DNA from: Oxyruncus cristatus
Lineage: Eukaryota; Chordata; Aves; Passeriformes; Cotingidae
DNA: 64,000 nucleotides
Direction: 5' to 3'
Assembly (NCBI GenBank): GCA_013399855.1
Contig: VXAY01004337.1
Span: 1,026,068-1,090,067, forward strand
Below the pieces are notes generated by a model. That model had not been told where the DNA came from. It was given only the letters and a program-made list of their open reading frames with translations, and ran no database searches. Below, piece by piece: positions 39,901 through 56,920 of the stretch. How positions within the stretch are numbered: the first letter of the stretch is position 1; each line of letters begins with the position of its first letter. Position numbers and translations under genes: made by a program.

Positions 39901-41898
39901 AATGTCTTTGGGGAGAAAAAACATATCAGAAATCATCCTGTGAAGGTGCTAGCAAGCCTTCTGCAAGTACTTGAAAGGCCTCAGTTACCCAAAGCAAAAT
40001 CCCATCTGTCTATCATCAGAGACAGCAATTCTTCCTGAGCTTTTTCTTTGGAAAGAGTCAGAGAAGAAATTTACCCAATTTACTCTGATGTTCTTTTAGC
40101 AAGTACCATGTTTTATTTGCTGTGGAACATGAGCTCTGGGAGTCTGGGTTTTGTGCTGGTATTTTACTGCCGAAGAACTAAACGTACAAAGAAGGAAACA
40201 AACCCCTCTCTGAAAAAATGCCAAGTGCACAACGTTTCCACAGTGAAGATGTTTAGCTCCAGTTTGGTTTGGGCTGCACTCTTCTTTTTAATTCGTTAAT
40301 CACCATTGAAAATCAGTTTCTTCTGAAAGGTTTTCTTTTATTTGTCAACCAGTGTTTGGGTCTTGTTTTAGACTGTTTTTATAGAATATGCTTTCAAAGG
40401 TTTGAGAACTGTCTTTATTAAAGGTATCATGTAAATAATTGTTTTTCTGAGAATAGTTTAGTTTGTGTGCAGAATGTTGGAGTTTTTTTTACTGCTCCTC
40501 TGACATGAATATGCTTAAGGTGATGACCTCGAACTGGTTCTTATGGATACAATAGTGTGGTGGGTTTTGGTTTGGGGTGGGGTGGGTGTGGTTGTTTTTT
40601 TTAATTTTGTTTTTAGTAATGGAGAATTGCTTATATACATTTGTATCATTGTGTCCAGAATATAGATAAACATGGGAGGAAAGTGTTGCACATCTCTGTG
40701 AAAAACAAGTTCTAAGACAAGTCCAGAATACTAAGAGATAACCATACTTTGAAGAGTATCAACATTTTAGATTTTTTTCCTCAAAAAAATACATGGAGAT
40801 AGAAAACTTACTACTTACTTATCCTCATTTAAAAAACCAGTGTATTTTCTAAATGGAAATTGGCCAAAGAGGTCTGAAAATGAACTGCACCTGGCAGCTG
40901 GAAGACTTTGACAGATTCCTTTTTCTCTGGGTGTTTAGATTAATAAACTTAGCTGGAATTGGGGAAAAAACAAATTTGAAATGCCACTGACTTGCTTTGA
41001 AAACCACCTAAGAGCATAGTCCAATGCTTGTTAGAAAAACAGTTGCAGTGATAACGAGAAGTTCTTTCATCTCAAATGTGGTGCATAATTGACTTGAAAA
41101 CTCCTCATTCCCTGCAGGATGAGGTCAGATGGGTTCAGGTAAACCACTGTTGGGATTTCTCTATTCTCTAGTCATTAAATCACCAGTGCACCCAAACTAA
41201 TTAAAGACATATTGGTCAAGGACTTCTACAATAAACAGATATCCAACAAACAAACAAAATTTGGTGAGATTATTTAAACACAGCTTGTATTTAAAGTGTT
41301 AGGAAATATTACAAACTAAGTTATTGATGCTTTGTATAAAGATTAGATTGCTAGACATGCCACAGTTTAGTTTTAAATATATCGAAATGAAAATCTGGTT
41401 TAGTATTTGTACTTTGTTCTACCATTATTTATTAAATATTGCTGCAAGAGGAACTTAATCTCTCCTTTGAAGGCATTTCATCCAATAAGAGTTATTTTTG
41501 GTATCCAGATAGTTCTGAGCTAGTAACATTTGTATACTACAAGTCAGAAGAGAGGTAAATGCCAATAAGCTTTACAGTTGAAATTTTAAATCCAGTATTC
41601 GTTGTTTGGTTTGGATCTAATTCAGTGAGGGCTGTTGGTGTGCTAATGTGAAGAGTCTTACATTTAATATAAAATGTGTTGTTTCTAGGTCTACAGACAA
41701 GACTGTGAAACCTTTGGCATGGTAGTGAAGATGCTAATTGATAAAGATCCATCATTAGAGAAGCCCATTCAGTTTGCCCTGAGGCAGAATTTGCATGAAA
41801 TAGGTGAGCGATGCATTGAAGAACTCAAACATTTCATTGCTCAGTACGATGCTGCCAATCAAGATCTATCAGAATCCTTCAAAGAGGGCTCATACTAA
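3727..41898 (+). CDS. PPHLN1: Periphilin-1, 3' part of the gene (five coding exons; 5' exons outside window)
   Basis: Periphilin-1 is a nuclear protein that, with TASOR and MPP8, forms the HUSH complex, which silences transposons and other intron-poor insertions through H3K9me3. Exons 3727-3974, 6584-6654, 10785-10904, 13200-13340 and 41689-41898 total 790 nt and join in phase (2/1, 1/0, 0/0, 0/0, 0/stop), each flanked by AG and GT. The first exon encodes the Ser/Arg-rich, disordered region (contains [16 protein letters not shown]). The third encodes [14 protein letters not shown]. The last encodes the helical C-terminal domain, known in human periphilin to dimerise and bind TASOR ([27 protein letters not shown]). 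Identification rests on close resemblance to remembered human periphilin. The N-terminal exons are missing because the window begins inside an intron. The last intron is 28.3 kb. The gene converges on PRICKLE1, as in human. Confidence 0.96.
3975..6583 (+). other. PPHLN1: PPHLN1 intron with a CR1 fragment
   Basis: A 2.6 kb intron bounded by GTAATG and TTGTAG. It is AT-rich and, apart from the CR1 fragment at about 6136-6472, I see nothing in it. Confidence 0.85.
6136..6472 (-). repeat. CR1 LINE 3'-end fragment
   Basis: On the plus strand the order is: degenerate ATTCTATG tail complement, AAGGTTGGAAAAGACCT, AGATCATTCAGTCCAACC, then GAGGCCATTTCCTCTTGTCCTG. This is the classic reverse-complement order of a CR1 3' end. 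It is heavily 5'-truncated, as CR1 copies usually are, and sits just upstream of a PPHLN1 exon. Confidence 0.9.
6584..6654 (+). CDS. PPHLN1: PPHLN1 internal exon (71 nt)
   Basis: The acceptor is TTGTAG|GTAAAG and the donor CCAAG|GTGAAT. With the single base carried over from the previous exon it makes 24 codons, including [18 protein letters not shown], which matches the SRDTSPSSGSAVSSSK segment of human periphilin. It ends in phase 0. A CR1 fragment ends about 110 bp upstream. Confidence 0.9.
6655..10784 (+). other. PPHLN1: PPHLN1 intron
   Basis: A 4.1 kb intron. It contains an AATAAA followed 19 nt later by an A tract (7575-7610), a 15-bp direct repeat (8375-8412) and a 93-codon minus-strand open frame at 9517-9798 that I do not recognise. 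No other features were seen. Confidence 0.85.
8375..8412. repeat. 15-bp direct repeat
   Basis: CTGTAGAGTCTTACA occurs at 8375-8389 and 8398-8412, separated by 8 nt. Confidence 0.9.
10785..10904 (+). CDS. PPHLN1: PPHLN1 internal exon (40 codons)
   Basis: The acceptor is TTGTACAG|GCC and the donor TTTGAT|GTAAGA, phase 0 at both ends. It encodes the charged, helix-prone segment with [18 protein letters not shown], nearly identical to human periphilin. Confidence 0.95.
10905..13199 (+). other. PPHLN1: PPHLN1 intron
   Basis: A 2.3 kb intron. A purine-rich stretch around 11,930-12,230 gives a spurious minus-strand open frame. Nothing else is recognisable. Confidence 0.85.
13200..13340 (+). CDS. 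PPHLN1: PPHLN1 internal exon (47 codons)
   Basis: The acceptor is TTTTTTAAAG|GCT and the donor GAACAG|GTGAGT, phase 0 at both ends. It starts with [11 protein letters not shown], a variable linker, and ends with [14 protein letters not shown], the conserved lead-in to the C-terminal helical domain. Confidence 0.94.
14605..14670 (+). repeat. Possible LTR scrap
   Basis: GTGCTGGGCCTGGCTGCCAT and the following GGAGTTAACC resemble the 5' beginning of the same avian LTR family. Only about 60 bp are recognisable, so this could be chance. Confidence 0.25.
17370..17570 (-). repeat. Degenerate CR1 LINE fragment
   Basis: GAGGTTGTTCAGGGCTTTGTC followed by a stretch matching the reverse complement of the CR1 segment about GGAGACTC...GGACAGCCTATTTCAG. 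The fragment is old and lacks the 3' microsatellite tail. Its limits are approximate; similarity fades toward 17,830. Confidence 0.7.
22084..22215 (+). repeat. G/T-rich low-complexity tract
   Basis: About 130 bp made almost only of G and T, with runs such as GGGG and T14 and hardly any A or C. It generates spurious Phe/Trp/Gly-rich open frames on the plus strand and Lys/Pro/Thr-rich ones on the minus strand. Confidence 0.85.
24630..24680. repeat. A/C-rich low-complexity tract
   Basis: Repeated AAACAAAC and CAAAAACC units make an A/C-only stretch of about 50 bp in the plus strand, the opposite bias from the other tracts in the same intron. Confidence 0.7.
29418..29978 (+). repeat. CR1 LINE 3'-end fragment
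   Basis: In CR1 sense order: GTGGCCAGCAGGCCAGGGCA, TCCTGTGTTCAGTTCTG, GAGCACAGGTCTTACGAGGA, AGCCTGGAGAAAAGGAGAC, AATTTCTTCACTGAAACAG, ending with the diagnostic octamer tail (GATTCTGTGATTCTGAG). It encodes no intact protein. It is the same strand as PPHLN1. Confidence 0.93.
32084..32216 (+). repeat. G/T-rich low-complexity tract
   Basis: About 130 bp nearly free of A and C, containing two runs of seven to eight G separated by T/G sequence and ending in a T-rich run. It has the same strand bias as the 22.1 kb tract. Confidence 0.85.
34131..34177. repeat. Two overlapping perfect inverted repeats
   Basis: TCTCCTATTA (34131-34140) pairs with TAATAGGAGA (34146-34155) across a 5-nt loop. GGAGACCC (34151-34158) pairs with GGGTCTCC (34170-34177) across an 11-nt loop. 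The two stems share 34151-34155, so only one can form at a time. Confidence 0.85.
40556..40612 (+). repeat. G/T-rich low-complexity tract
   Basis: GTGGTGGGTTTTGGTTTGGG continuing into GGGTGGGTGTGG and a T run. It is short and has the same orientation as the other intronic keto tracts. Confidence 0.75.
41689..41898 (+). CDS. PPHLN1: PPHLN1 terminal coding exon, TASOR-binding helical domain
   Basis: The acceptor is TTTCTAG|GTC; 69 codons are followed by TAA at 41896-41898. The first about 55 residues ([17 protein letters not shown]... [11 protein letters not shown]) are the most conserved part of periphilin. They form the helical hairpin that in human mediates homodimerisation and TASOR binding. 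The last residues (SFKEGSY) differ from my memory of the human tail and are probably lineage-variable. Confidence 0.97.
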   Translation, partial: VYRQDCETFGMVVKMLIDKDPSLEKPIQFALRQNLHEIGERCIEELKHFIAQYDAANQDLSESFKEGSY

Positions 41899-42265
41899 GG
41901 TCAAAAATATGCTTTTAGATCCTCTTTATTGTGTATGCCATAGTATGTAAATCTGCTTTTTGCAGGGAAAGAGGAAATCTTGTTGGAGATATGAACCCAA
42001 GGCTGTGCTCCTTTGAGGTAGCTCAGGTGGCTGTTCCCTTTGGTCTCCACAATTGTATTGTTCCTACCTGTACTTGTTGACACATATTCCTTTTAAAGAA
42101 CATTCTTTTCAAAAATGTTGTAAAGCGACAAACTATTTTTGAAACCTTTACACCGTTAGCTTGTAAAATATGTTCAGTCTGATGTATGCACTCTTATGTT
42201 TTGATGCTTATAAGTGTAACTTCAAACATTGTATTTTTTATTAATAAGACACGACTGTCATTCCT
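41899..42265 (+). other. PPHLN1: PPHLN1 3' UTR (minimal estimate)
   Basis: AT-rich sequence directly after the stop. The nearest poly(A)-signal-like hexamer is AATAAG at 42243-42248, so the UTR could end near 42,265. If that is not used, ATTAAA at 43710-43715 or 43769-43774 would extend it to about 43.8 kb, just before a CR1 element. The end is inferred and not visible. Confidence 0.4.
42243..42248 (+). terminator. PPHLN1: Candidate PPHLN1 poly(A) signal (variant AATAAG)
   Basis: This is the first hexamer resembling AATAAA after the PPHLN1 stop codon, lying 345 nt downstream after a T-rich run. It is a non-canonical variant. No canonical AATAAA occurs on the plus strand until 46,202. Confidence 0.3.
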
Positions 42266-43839
42266 CAACACATGCAGAAATATGTCTGGTTTTCATATAT
42301 ACTGTAGGAAGGGATGACTTGCAAAATTGGTCACAATTATGATTTAAATAATCTGGTTTGGTTTAATTTAAAAATTCTGATTAATTCTGTAAAATTACAC
42401 AAGGGGTTATCTCTAGTCTCTGACTGCTAGAGCAACTCTAACTGCTTGATATAAGAAGCGCTGTATTTTTTTATAATTGCAGCTTCTGCAAATGCCTTTT
42501 AAATTTTGGTGTTTTCCATATCAGGACTCATTACTAGTAAGCAGTATTATGTAGGATGGGTTCTATTTTCTTTTACTGTCTGTATTTGCCATGTTTTTGA
42601 CTACACCCTACAAAATGTAACTGCAGGCAGCCACTGAGCAGGGAAAGTTCCCTTTTCCTACTCAGTCCCTCTTCCCCCTTACATGTTCTCACTACTTTTC
42701 ATCCATCAGTTTTAACAGTAATGAGGCTGTGTGTAATCTTTATTTGCAACTTCAAGAAGGAGCAGGAATTGGCGTGGCAAAGATGGGCAAGGAAAACAAG
42801 CAGGGCCATCTCTTCAGTAACCCCAGGTAGCTTTGGATTAGGTGTAAAGCAAAGTTGATCACTAAGGCCCCAAATTCACTATAATTTCAAACCTAGGTAA
42901 TTCTGGGACCACTTTTTACGTGATAGAGCAACTTGTATTTTGGGAACAGTGACTGAGGAAAGTCAAGAGGCTGCCAGTGAAAAATATTCAGGACTCATTT
43001 GTAGAATCCTGACTATTGAATACATATATTAAGGTACTGATTCTTATGAACGTTTTAGGAAAGGGATAATTTGAGTCATAATCACAAAGAGATGAGTAAT
43101 AGCATGATTGTTTTGTCTACATTTGCATTTAGGAACATATGAAACTCTAAAAGGACTAATGACCAAACTCACAATTTCTGGATTTCATCAGAATGGGGTG
43201 CAGAAACATGAATGAAATAGCATTGATTTTGCATGTACAGGGTACTTGAACGTATCACAGCATTTTGCACATGCAAATCTCACTATGGCGTATTAAGTAT
43301 TCATTGCGTCAGATTCCTGAGGTGCCTGGTTGGCTCTCATGTCAGTAGGGTGCGGTTTTGCGGTTGGCTTTTGTTTGTTTCCAAGAGTTCCCATTGCTCA
43401 AAGGAGATGACCCACAGTGAGTGGGAATCAGCTCATGGGTCCTACAGGATGCTAATTTGGTGAGGGAGAGAGGGGAAGAGAGGCAACCTGTTGTGACACG
43501 GTAGCAAGACCTGACCTGCCCCTTCTGGCAATCTGTTTTACCAAGATCAATTGTAAACCACAGGCAAAGTCTTCTCTGATGCAGAAGCATAACTACAGCA
43601 CTTCACTACTTGTCTACAGGACAGAGAACCTTTGGGGTTACATCAGTTTCTGCTTTGGGCTAGAAATGCTAATGAAAAAAATACTGAAATTGTGTTTAAT
43701 ATATTTTTGATTAAAAGTCTCCATTGTTACTGTACAGTTTGTTAGGAGTTTCCTTTGTTAGAAGCTTGATTAAATTTACTATGATAAAAGTATCTGATTT
43801 TTCAAGTGCTTTTCTATTAAGTAAGACCTAAGCTTATGG
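42266..43839. other. Spacer downstream of PPHLN1
   Basis: Either intergenic or a long PPHLN1 3' UTR (ATTAAA at 43710 and 43769). No gene or transposon recognised. Confidence 0.6.
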
Positions 43840-44865
43840 TTATAGAATCTCTCAAGTTGGAAAGGAACCGTAAAGATCATTGAGTACAACTCTCAGCTCC
43901 TTGCGGAACTACCAAAAACTGCACCACATGACTAGGAGCATCGTCCAGATGCTTCTCGAACTCTGGCAGCTTGGGGCCATGACCACTTCCCTGGGAGCCT
44001 ATTCCAGTGACTGACCACCCTCTCAGTGAAGAATCGTTTCCTGATGTCCAATCTGAACTTCCCCTGCTTCATTCCATTTCCTTGTGTCCTGTTACTGATC
44101 ACCAGAGAGAAGAGATCAGCACTTCCCCCTCCACTGCCCATCTTGAATTTGTAGACTGCAATGAGGTCTCCCCTCAGTCTCCTCCAGGCTGAACAAGCCA
44201 AGTGACCTCAGACTCTCCTTCCCTCAAGACCTTTCACCATCTTGATCACCTTCCTATCCCTAATGGCTTAAACTCTTTCTTACATTGTCATTCCCAAAAC
44301 TGCACACAATATTCAAGGTAAGGCTGCACCAGTGCAGAGCAGAGCAGGACAATCCCCTCCCACGACCAGCTGGTGATGCTTTGCCTGATGCCCCCCAGGA
44401 CACGGTTGGCCCTCCTGGCTGCCAGGGCACTGTTCACTCCTATTTAACTTGCCTTCAACCAGGACCTCCACATCCCTTTCTGCAGGGCTGCTCTCCAGCT
44501 TCTCGTTCCCCAATTTGTACGTATAATGAGGACTACCCTTGTCCTAGGTGGAGAATCTGGCATTTGCTCTTGTTAAACATCATGCAGCTGTGATTGCCCC
44601 GTTTGCTACTTAATCCAGATCTCTCTGCCTCTACCCTTGAGGGAGTCCACAGCTCCTCTCAATTTAGAATGGTTAGCAAACTTACTTAATGTACATTTGA
44701 CTCCTCTCTTAACTATTTATAAAAACATTAAAGAGCACTGGCCATAAAGTTGAGCCCTATGAAGCCCCACTGGTGACCAGCTGCCAGCCTGAGGTTAAAC
44801 CCATTTACTATAATTCTTTGAGCCTCACCTGTTGGCCAGCATTCTTGAGTATTTCATATTAGCTA
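43840..44865 (-). repeat. CR1 LINE fragment (about 1 kb)
   Basis: It starts with the reverse-complement CR1 end (AGTTGGAAAGGAACCGTAAAG), continues through CACCCTCTCAGTGAAGAA and AGGTCTCCCCTCAGTCTCCT, and reaches the segment with GAGCCCTATGAAGCCCCACT and GACCAGCTGCCAGCCTGAG. It is the longest CR1 copy here, eroded and without an intact reading frame. It lies in the spacer between the two genes. Confidence 0.9.
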
Positions 44866-45552
44866 ACAGGTCCGTAAGATCTTTCAAAAGTTTGTTACAT
44901 TGTCCCTTGTTTAATCTCACTTTTTTGAAAAAATGATTAAATTTTACTTATGAACTGAGGAGTCTTTAATTTTTTGTAAGTGCCATTTCTGTGAAAGGTT
45001 TCATTTGCATTCATAAGTGATAGGTTAATGATTTTCCATTTAATACGTGACATTGTGTTGAATGTTCTTGTTTAACCTTTTGGGACGTATGCTTTCTGTT
45101 GATGGAAGTAAAATATACTATGCCAGTTCCTTAACTTAAGGAGGAAAGATGGCTTGTTGTCTTGCTTCCTCTAGAACAAGTATGTAGTTCGGATTTATTT
45201 CAGATCAATATAAAAAAAATTGTCTCTCGTCTACTGGACAGCCTCAGTGGGGCTCCTGGAAAGTGATAGAAAGAGCACTGGTGAAAGGAAACATGCTGTG
45301 ATGGAGGAATTTGATTTGTCACTGTAAGACCTCCTGCAAATAGAAGTTACTCCTAGCACTTGTTAATGTGCAGATCCCATAAAAGAGTAAAAAAAGGAGG
45401 TGGAAATTGAAGGAAAGGAGTATGGAAATTCACTGCTATCTGCAAAGGCTGGAATGGTTCGAAATGGTTCTGTAACCTCGCTTGAGTAAGTTGGCAGCTT
45501 TGAGTGACAATGTAAGCAGGAAGGGTGAAAATCAGCAATGAAACCACTATGG

Positions 45553-46050
45553 ATATGAAAGTAGTAGCTGGTATAGTGCTGTGCTTTGGGTTTGTGACAG
45601 AAACTGTTGATAATAAAGGGATGTTTTAGCTACTGCTGAGCAGAGCTTACACAGTTAAGGCCTTTTCTGCCTCTCACCCCACCCCATCAGTGAGGAGGCT
45701 GGGAGTGCACAAGAAGTGGGAAGGAACGCAGCTGACCCCAAGTGACCACAAGGATATTCCAGACCATACTGGTGTCATGCTCAACTTATGAAGCTGGGGG
45801 CAGGGGTGAGGAGTTTGCCAGGGCTGCTGCTGTTCAGGGACAGGCTGGGTATTATGTGGTTAGTGGTGAGCTCCTGGGTTTTTTTGGTATCACTTCAGGG
45901 TGTTGGTTGGGGTTTTTTTGGTGTTTGTTTTTTGCCTATTAAACTGTCTTTAACTCAGCCCATGAGTTTTTTTACTTTTATTCTTCTCTCTCCGATCCCC
46001 CTGGCGATAGTGAGTGAGCAGCTGTGTGATGTAGGTGCCTATGAGGCACT
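45553..46050 (+). mobile_element. Degenerate endogenous retrovirus LTR, apparently solo
   Basis: Blocks in the order known from common avian ERV (probably ERVL-type) LTRs: GTAGTAGCTGGTATAGTGCT, CTGAGCAGAGCTTACACAG, GAGGAGGCTGGGAGTGCACA, GGATATTCCAGACCATACT, a decayed TATA region near 45,783, TATTAAACTGTCTTTAACTC (poly(A)-signal region of R) and GAGTGAGCAGCTGTGTGATG. No internal gag/pol coding was recognised next to it, so it looks like a solo LTR. Ends and class are approximate. Confidence 0.75.
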
Positions 46051-47079
46051 TGGAATATAGGTCTAATAACACAACCCACACTTTAGAGCTTTGGTGACTG
46101 TATCTGAGTCTTGTGCTGGTTGCAGACACTACATCCCGTACCATTCTATTTAAGGTGGAAGAATCAATTAGAAATATTTGTCATAGGAAGTGGTCAAAAA
46201 TAATAAAGAAGAAATTATTTATGTCAAGCTGAGAAAACTAAATAAAGGTGTATAGTCATCTTAGATTTTTTTCTTAAAGAAGGAAGTATTAAGAAGCAAC
46301 TAGCAATCTATGGAGAACTTTTATCATCTAATATTCCATAAGACATTGCCATTTGGGAGAGTACGTATGCGGCATCTCAGGAGATGATGTAAGATCAGAA
46401 GAAATACTGGTGGAGACGTTTCTCCATGAGACAGTTACTTGGTCCAACAAAGGACACAGCAGTAGTGGCACAGCATTTTGTTTCTGAGGACCCTGGTTTC
46501 CCATTTTTCGAAATGCAGGCAGGAAGGGAAGGTCCTAATCATTGTTGGAGCATCCTGGGGAAGGTATTAAGAAGTCAACATCTCTCCTCGGGCCCTGTAG
46601 CTCCTGGCAGTCTGGTAGCTGTAAAGCATGTGCTGCCTGAGCCAGGGCAGAGCCTGCCAGCTGGAACCATCCCACGAGGCGCCCGTCAGCCCATGTGATG
46701 TAACAGTATTGCTTTGATCAGCTTTCACGTACACAAGACTTGTTTGTACTAGAAAAGTGACTTACACGGTTGAGTACCACTTCTGGGAGTAAAGGATCTG
46801 TTGCTCATTTTACCCTGAAAAATACAAGCAAGTAACTGCTGGTCTGATTTAGCCTTCGCAATAGCTTCATTTGCTTTGGTGTAAGCCAGTGCCCATGTAT
46901 CCATTCCTTACTTTTAGCTGCTTTTATTACAACTTCTATATCCTCAAGAAGGGCAAGCTTAGTTTGATTTGATAGGCTTTTCTGGTAAGAAGCATCTACT
47001 ATTTCATTCAGTTCCTTTCTTTGGGTGGTCAGAAAGCCAATGCCTTTAGCGTTCACTATCTTAATTAGTGATGTCACTG
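46051..47079. other. Intergenic spacer between convergent genes
   Basis: It contains plus-strand AATAAA at 46202-46207 and 46241-46246 and an unrecognised minus-strand open frame at 46805-47086. Nothing else is supported. Confidence 0.6.
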
Positions 47080-47096
47080 TTAACAAATGTCTGCCC

Positions 47097-47102
47097 TTTA
47101 TT
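47097..47102 (-). terminator. PRICKLE1: Candidate distal PRICKLE1 poly(A) signal
   Basis: AATAAAG on the minus strand, about 1.69 kb after the stop codon. Confidence 0.4.
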
Positions 47103-47664
47103 TAAAACAGTGGAAGAAGTTTATTATAACTTACAGTAGCTCCTAGTCCCTGAGTTGAAGGGAACTTCTGAGATTACCTGGTAGGTTATAGTTTTTGCCA
47201 GCTTGCCTTCTAGAACCACCCAGTATCTCTCTTCCTTTATGTAGGTGAACTTCAGAAATTATTTTTGGGAAAGGAGGGGGAACAATAATAAAAAAATCCA
47301 CATCCACAGGAGTTGCATACTGGTTGTAATGATATATTCCAGGCTTGTGTGGTTTTTACATTTATATAGTTTACATTTTGCTTGACCCATAAATAACACT
47401 TGCAAGATTAAGAGGGCCATAGAGAGTATTTACATAGCCCCACCATGCATACAGAGCTTTTAATACCTAGTAGACAAAATTAAGCTGTTTTGCACTGAAC
47501 ATTTTTCAATATTTTTCAGCTTAAACCCCCTGACTAAAATACAAGCAATATTTCATCCATAATGCTGTTGTTAAACCCTTAACAAATCTAGTTTGATCTT
47601 GTAACAAACTTCTTCAAATTCAGGGATATAAAAATATTCAGATTTTAAAATTTTAACTGTACAA

Positions 47665-47672
47665 TATGTACA
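47665..47672 (-). promoter_or_regulatory. Pumilio response element-like motif in PRICKLE1 3' UTR
   Basis: Minus-strand TGTACATA matches the PUF-protein consensus UGUANAUA and sits in an AT-rich UTR stretch. Binding is inferred from consensus only. Confidence 0.4.
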
Positions 47673-48145
47673 TTAGTATTTGCACTGTTAAATTATGAAT
47701 ACATTTAAGCCTATGAAATACTACATTATAAATATCAATGTTTTTTGACTTAGAATTGCAGCTAATACATTTTAAAACCTGGATAATGCATGTGAAAAGA
47801 CACAATTCTGGAGCCTAATCCTTTAAGCCCTTACGAAAATATTGGTTACGTAAGTAGATTCATTGACTTAAATGGGGTTACATGCCTGAGCAAAGGACTC
47901 CAGCAGTTTTACCTCTCTCACTGCTGAGGGGTGGGGGGCATGACACAAGAAACAGAACCACTCATTGGCAGCTAAGTCCAATTCCAGCAGCTGAATTAAT
48001 ACCTTCCTTTAAACAGGCACAAAAAAACCCCCAAAACAACCACCTTACACTTTCTCAAAAAATTGTGGAGGAAAACCCATGAAAGTTAAGTGTATAAACC
48101 ATTTACTGTTGCTTTAAGATACATCAAGGCTTCATGCATTCCAGC

Positions 48146-48336
48146 TCCCACATTCTGATATTTGCCTCTTTAAAGAGCATTTTCCCAAATTAAAAAAATT
48201 CCAGTTTTTGTGCAGAAACTTGAAAGAGGAAGAGTGAGNTCCCACATTCTGATATTTGCCTCTTTAAAGAGCATTTTCCCAAATTAAAAAATAAAATTCC
48301 AGTTTTTGTGCGGAAACTTGAAAGAGGAAGAGTGAG
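48146..48336. repeat. Near-identical tandem duplication flanking a single N
   Basis: 48146-48238 and 48240-48336 are the same sequence except for a 4-nt insertion in an A-rich run and one A/G difference (TGCAG versus TGCGG). The N at 48239 sits exactly at the junction, where C is expected from the second copy. This is the form of an unresolved contig overlap rather than a biological repeat. Confidence 0.9.
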
Positions 48337-48445
48337 CTTTATCTGTGAAGAAAAGACACAGCATAGAGCCTTCTTTTTCTTGGCAGCAAGAGGAAAAAGT
48401 CAAAGATCACCTATGTGGATATAGCTACAGCACAGGACTGACATT

Positions 48446-48451
48446 TTTATT
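48446..48451 (-). terminator. PRICKLE1: Candidate proximal PRICKLE1 poly(A) signal
   Basis: AATAAA on the minus strand, 340 nt after the stop codon. Confidence 0.35.
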
Positions 48452-48790
48452 TACTTATCTTTGTTGAATCCTCTTTCAGATAATTCAGTGTAGGTGAATA
48501 AGGAGCATAAAATAAAATGTCTACTACAAAGTCTCTATCAAGAACTGCAGTAACAGTATTTTGACAGCTGAAACACAGTATGTAAACCTAGCAGTATCTG
48601 AGCAGATCATTTAGTGATTTCTGAATGTTACTTGTACAATGTAAACTCTGGCAGGGTTATCATTTACAATGGCAAAGCATTAAGAACTTCAGCAACTTGC
48701 CTAAGTACAATTATTAATATAAAAAGATGTGGTTCATACTGTAGCTACAGAGTTGACTGGTCTTCCCAATTAAGAAATATTAAGAATTAA

Positions 48791-56872
<8,082 letters not shown>

Positions 56873-56920
56873 GAGTGTGAATCGTTAAATATTTCAGCTG
56901 CAGCTCATCAAGAAATTGAT
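56873..56920 (-). other. PRICKLE1: PRICKLE1 5' UTR part of exon 2, with a 4-codon uORF
   Basis: The acceptor TTTCTCCAG at 56921 precedes a 48-nt leader. The leader contains ATG AGC TGC AGC TGA at 56908-56894, an upstream ORF ending 21 nt before the main ATG. Confidence 0.8.

Larger units (their letters stand above)
13341..41688 (+). other. PPHLN1: PPHLN1 28.3 kb last coding intron
   Basis: This intron holds most of the left half of the window. Recognisable contents are CR1 fragments at about 17,370-17,570 and 29,418-29,978, a possible small LTR scrap near 14,605-14,670, G/T-rich tracts at 22,084-22,215, 32,084-32,216 and 40,556-40,612, an A/C-rich tract at 24,630-24,680, a purine-rich block at about 25,870-26,240, and a double hairpin at 34,131-34,177. 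I found no supported exon or RNA gene on either strand; the remainder is unclassified AT-rich intron. Confidence 0.8.
47080..48790 (-). other. PRICKLE1: PRICKLE1 3' UTR (inferred extent)
   Basis: AT-rich sequence after the stop. Minus-strand AATAAA signals lie at 48451-48446 and 47102-47097, giving a short (about 0.37 kb) or long (about 1.7 kb) UTR. A Pumilio-type element lies inside the long form. The artefact-like duplication around 48239 also falls here and would inflate the apparent length. The actual end cannot be seen. Confidence 0.5.

Noticed and set aside
13341..41688. Nested gene (for example ZCRB1, a human neighbour of PPHLN1) in the long intron
   Set aside because: I searched both strands for RRM or CCHC-type sequence and saw none. 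ZCRB1 probably lies upstream of the window.
43932..44201. Minus-strand frame with [18 protein letters not shown]
   Set aside because: It is the well-known spurious translation of a CR1 3' region, not a host gene.
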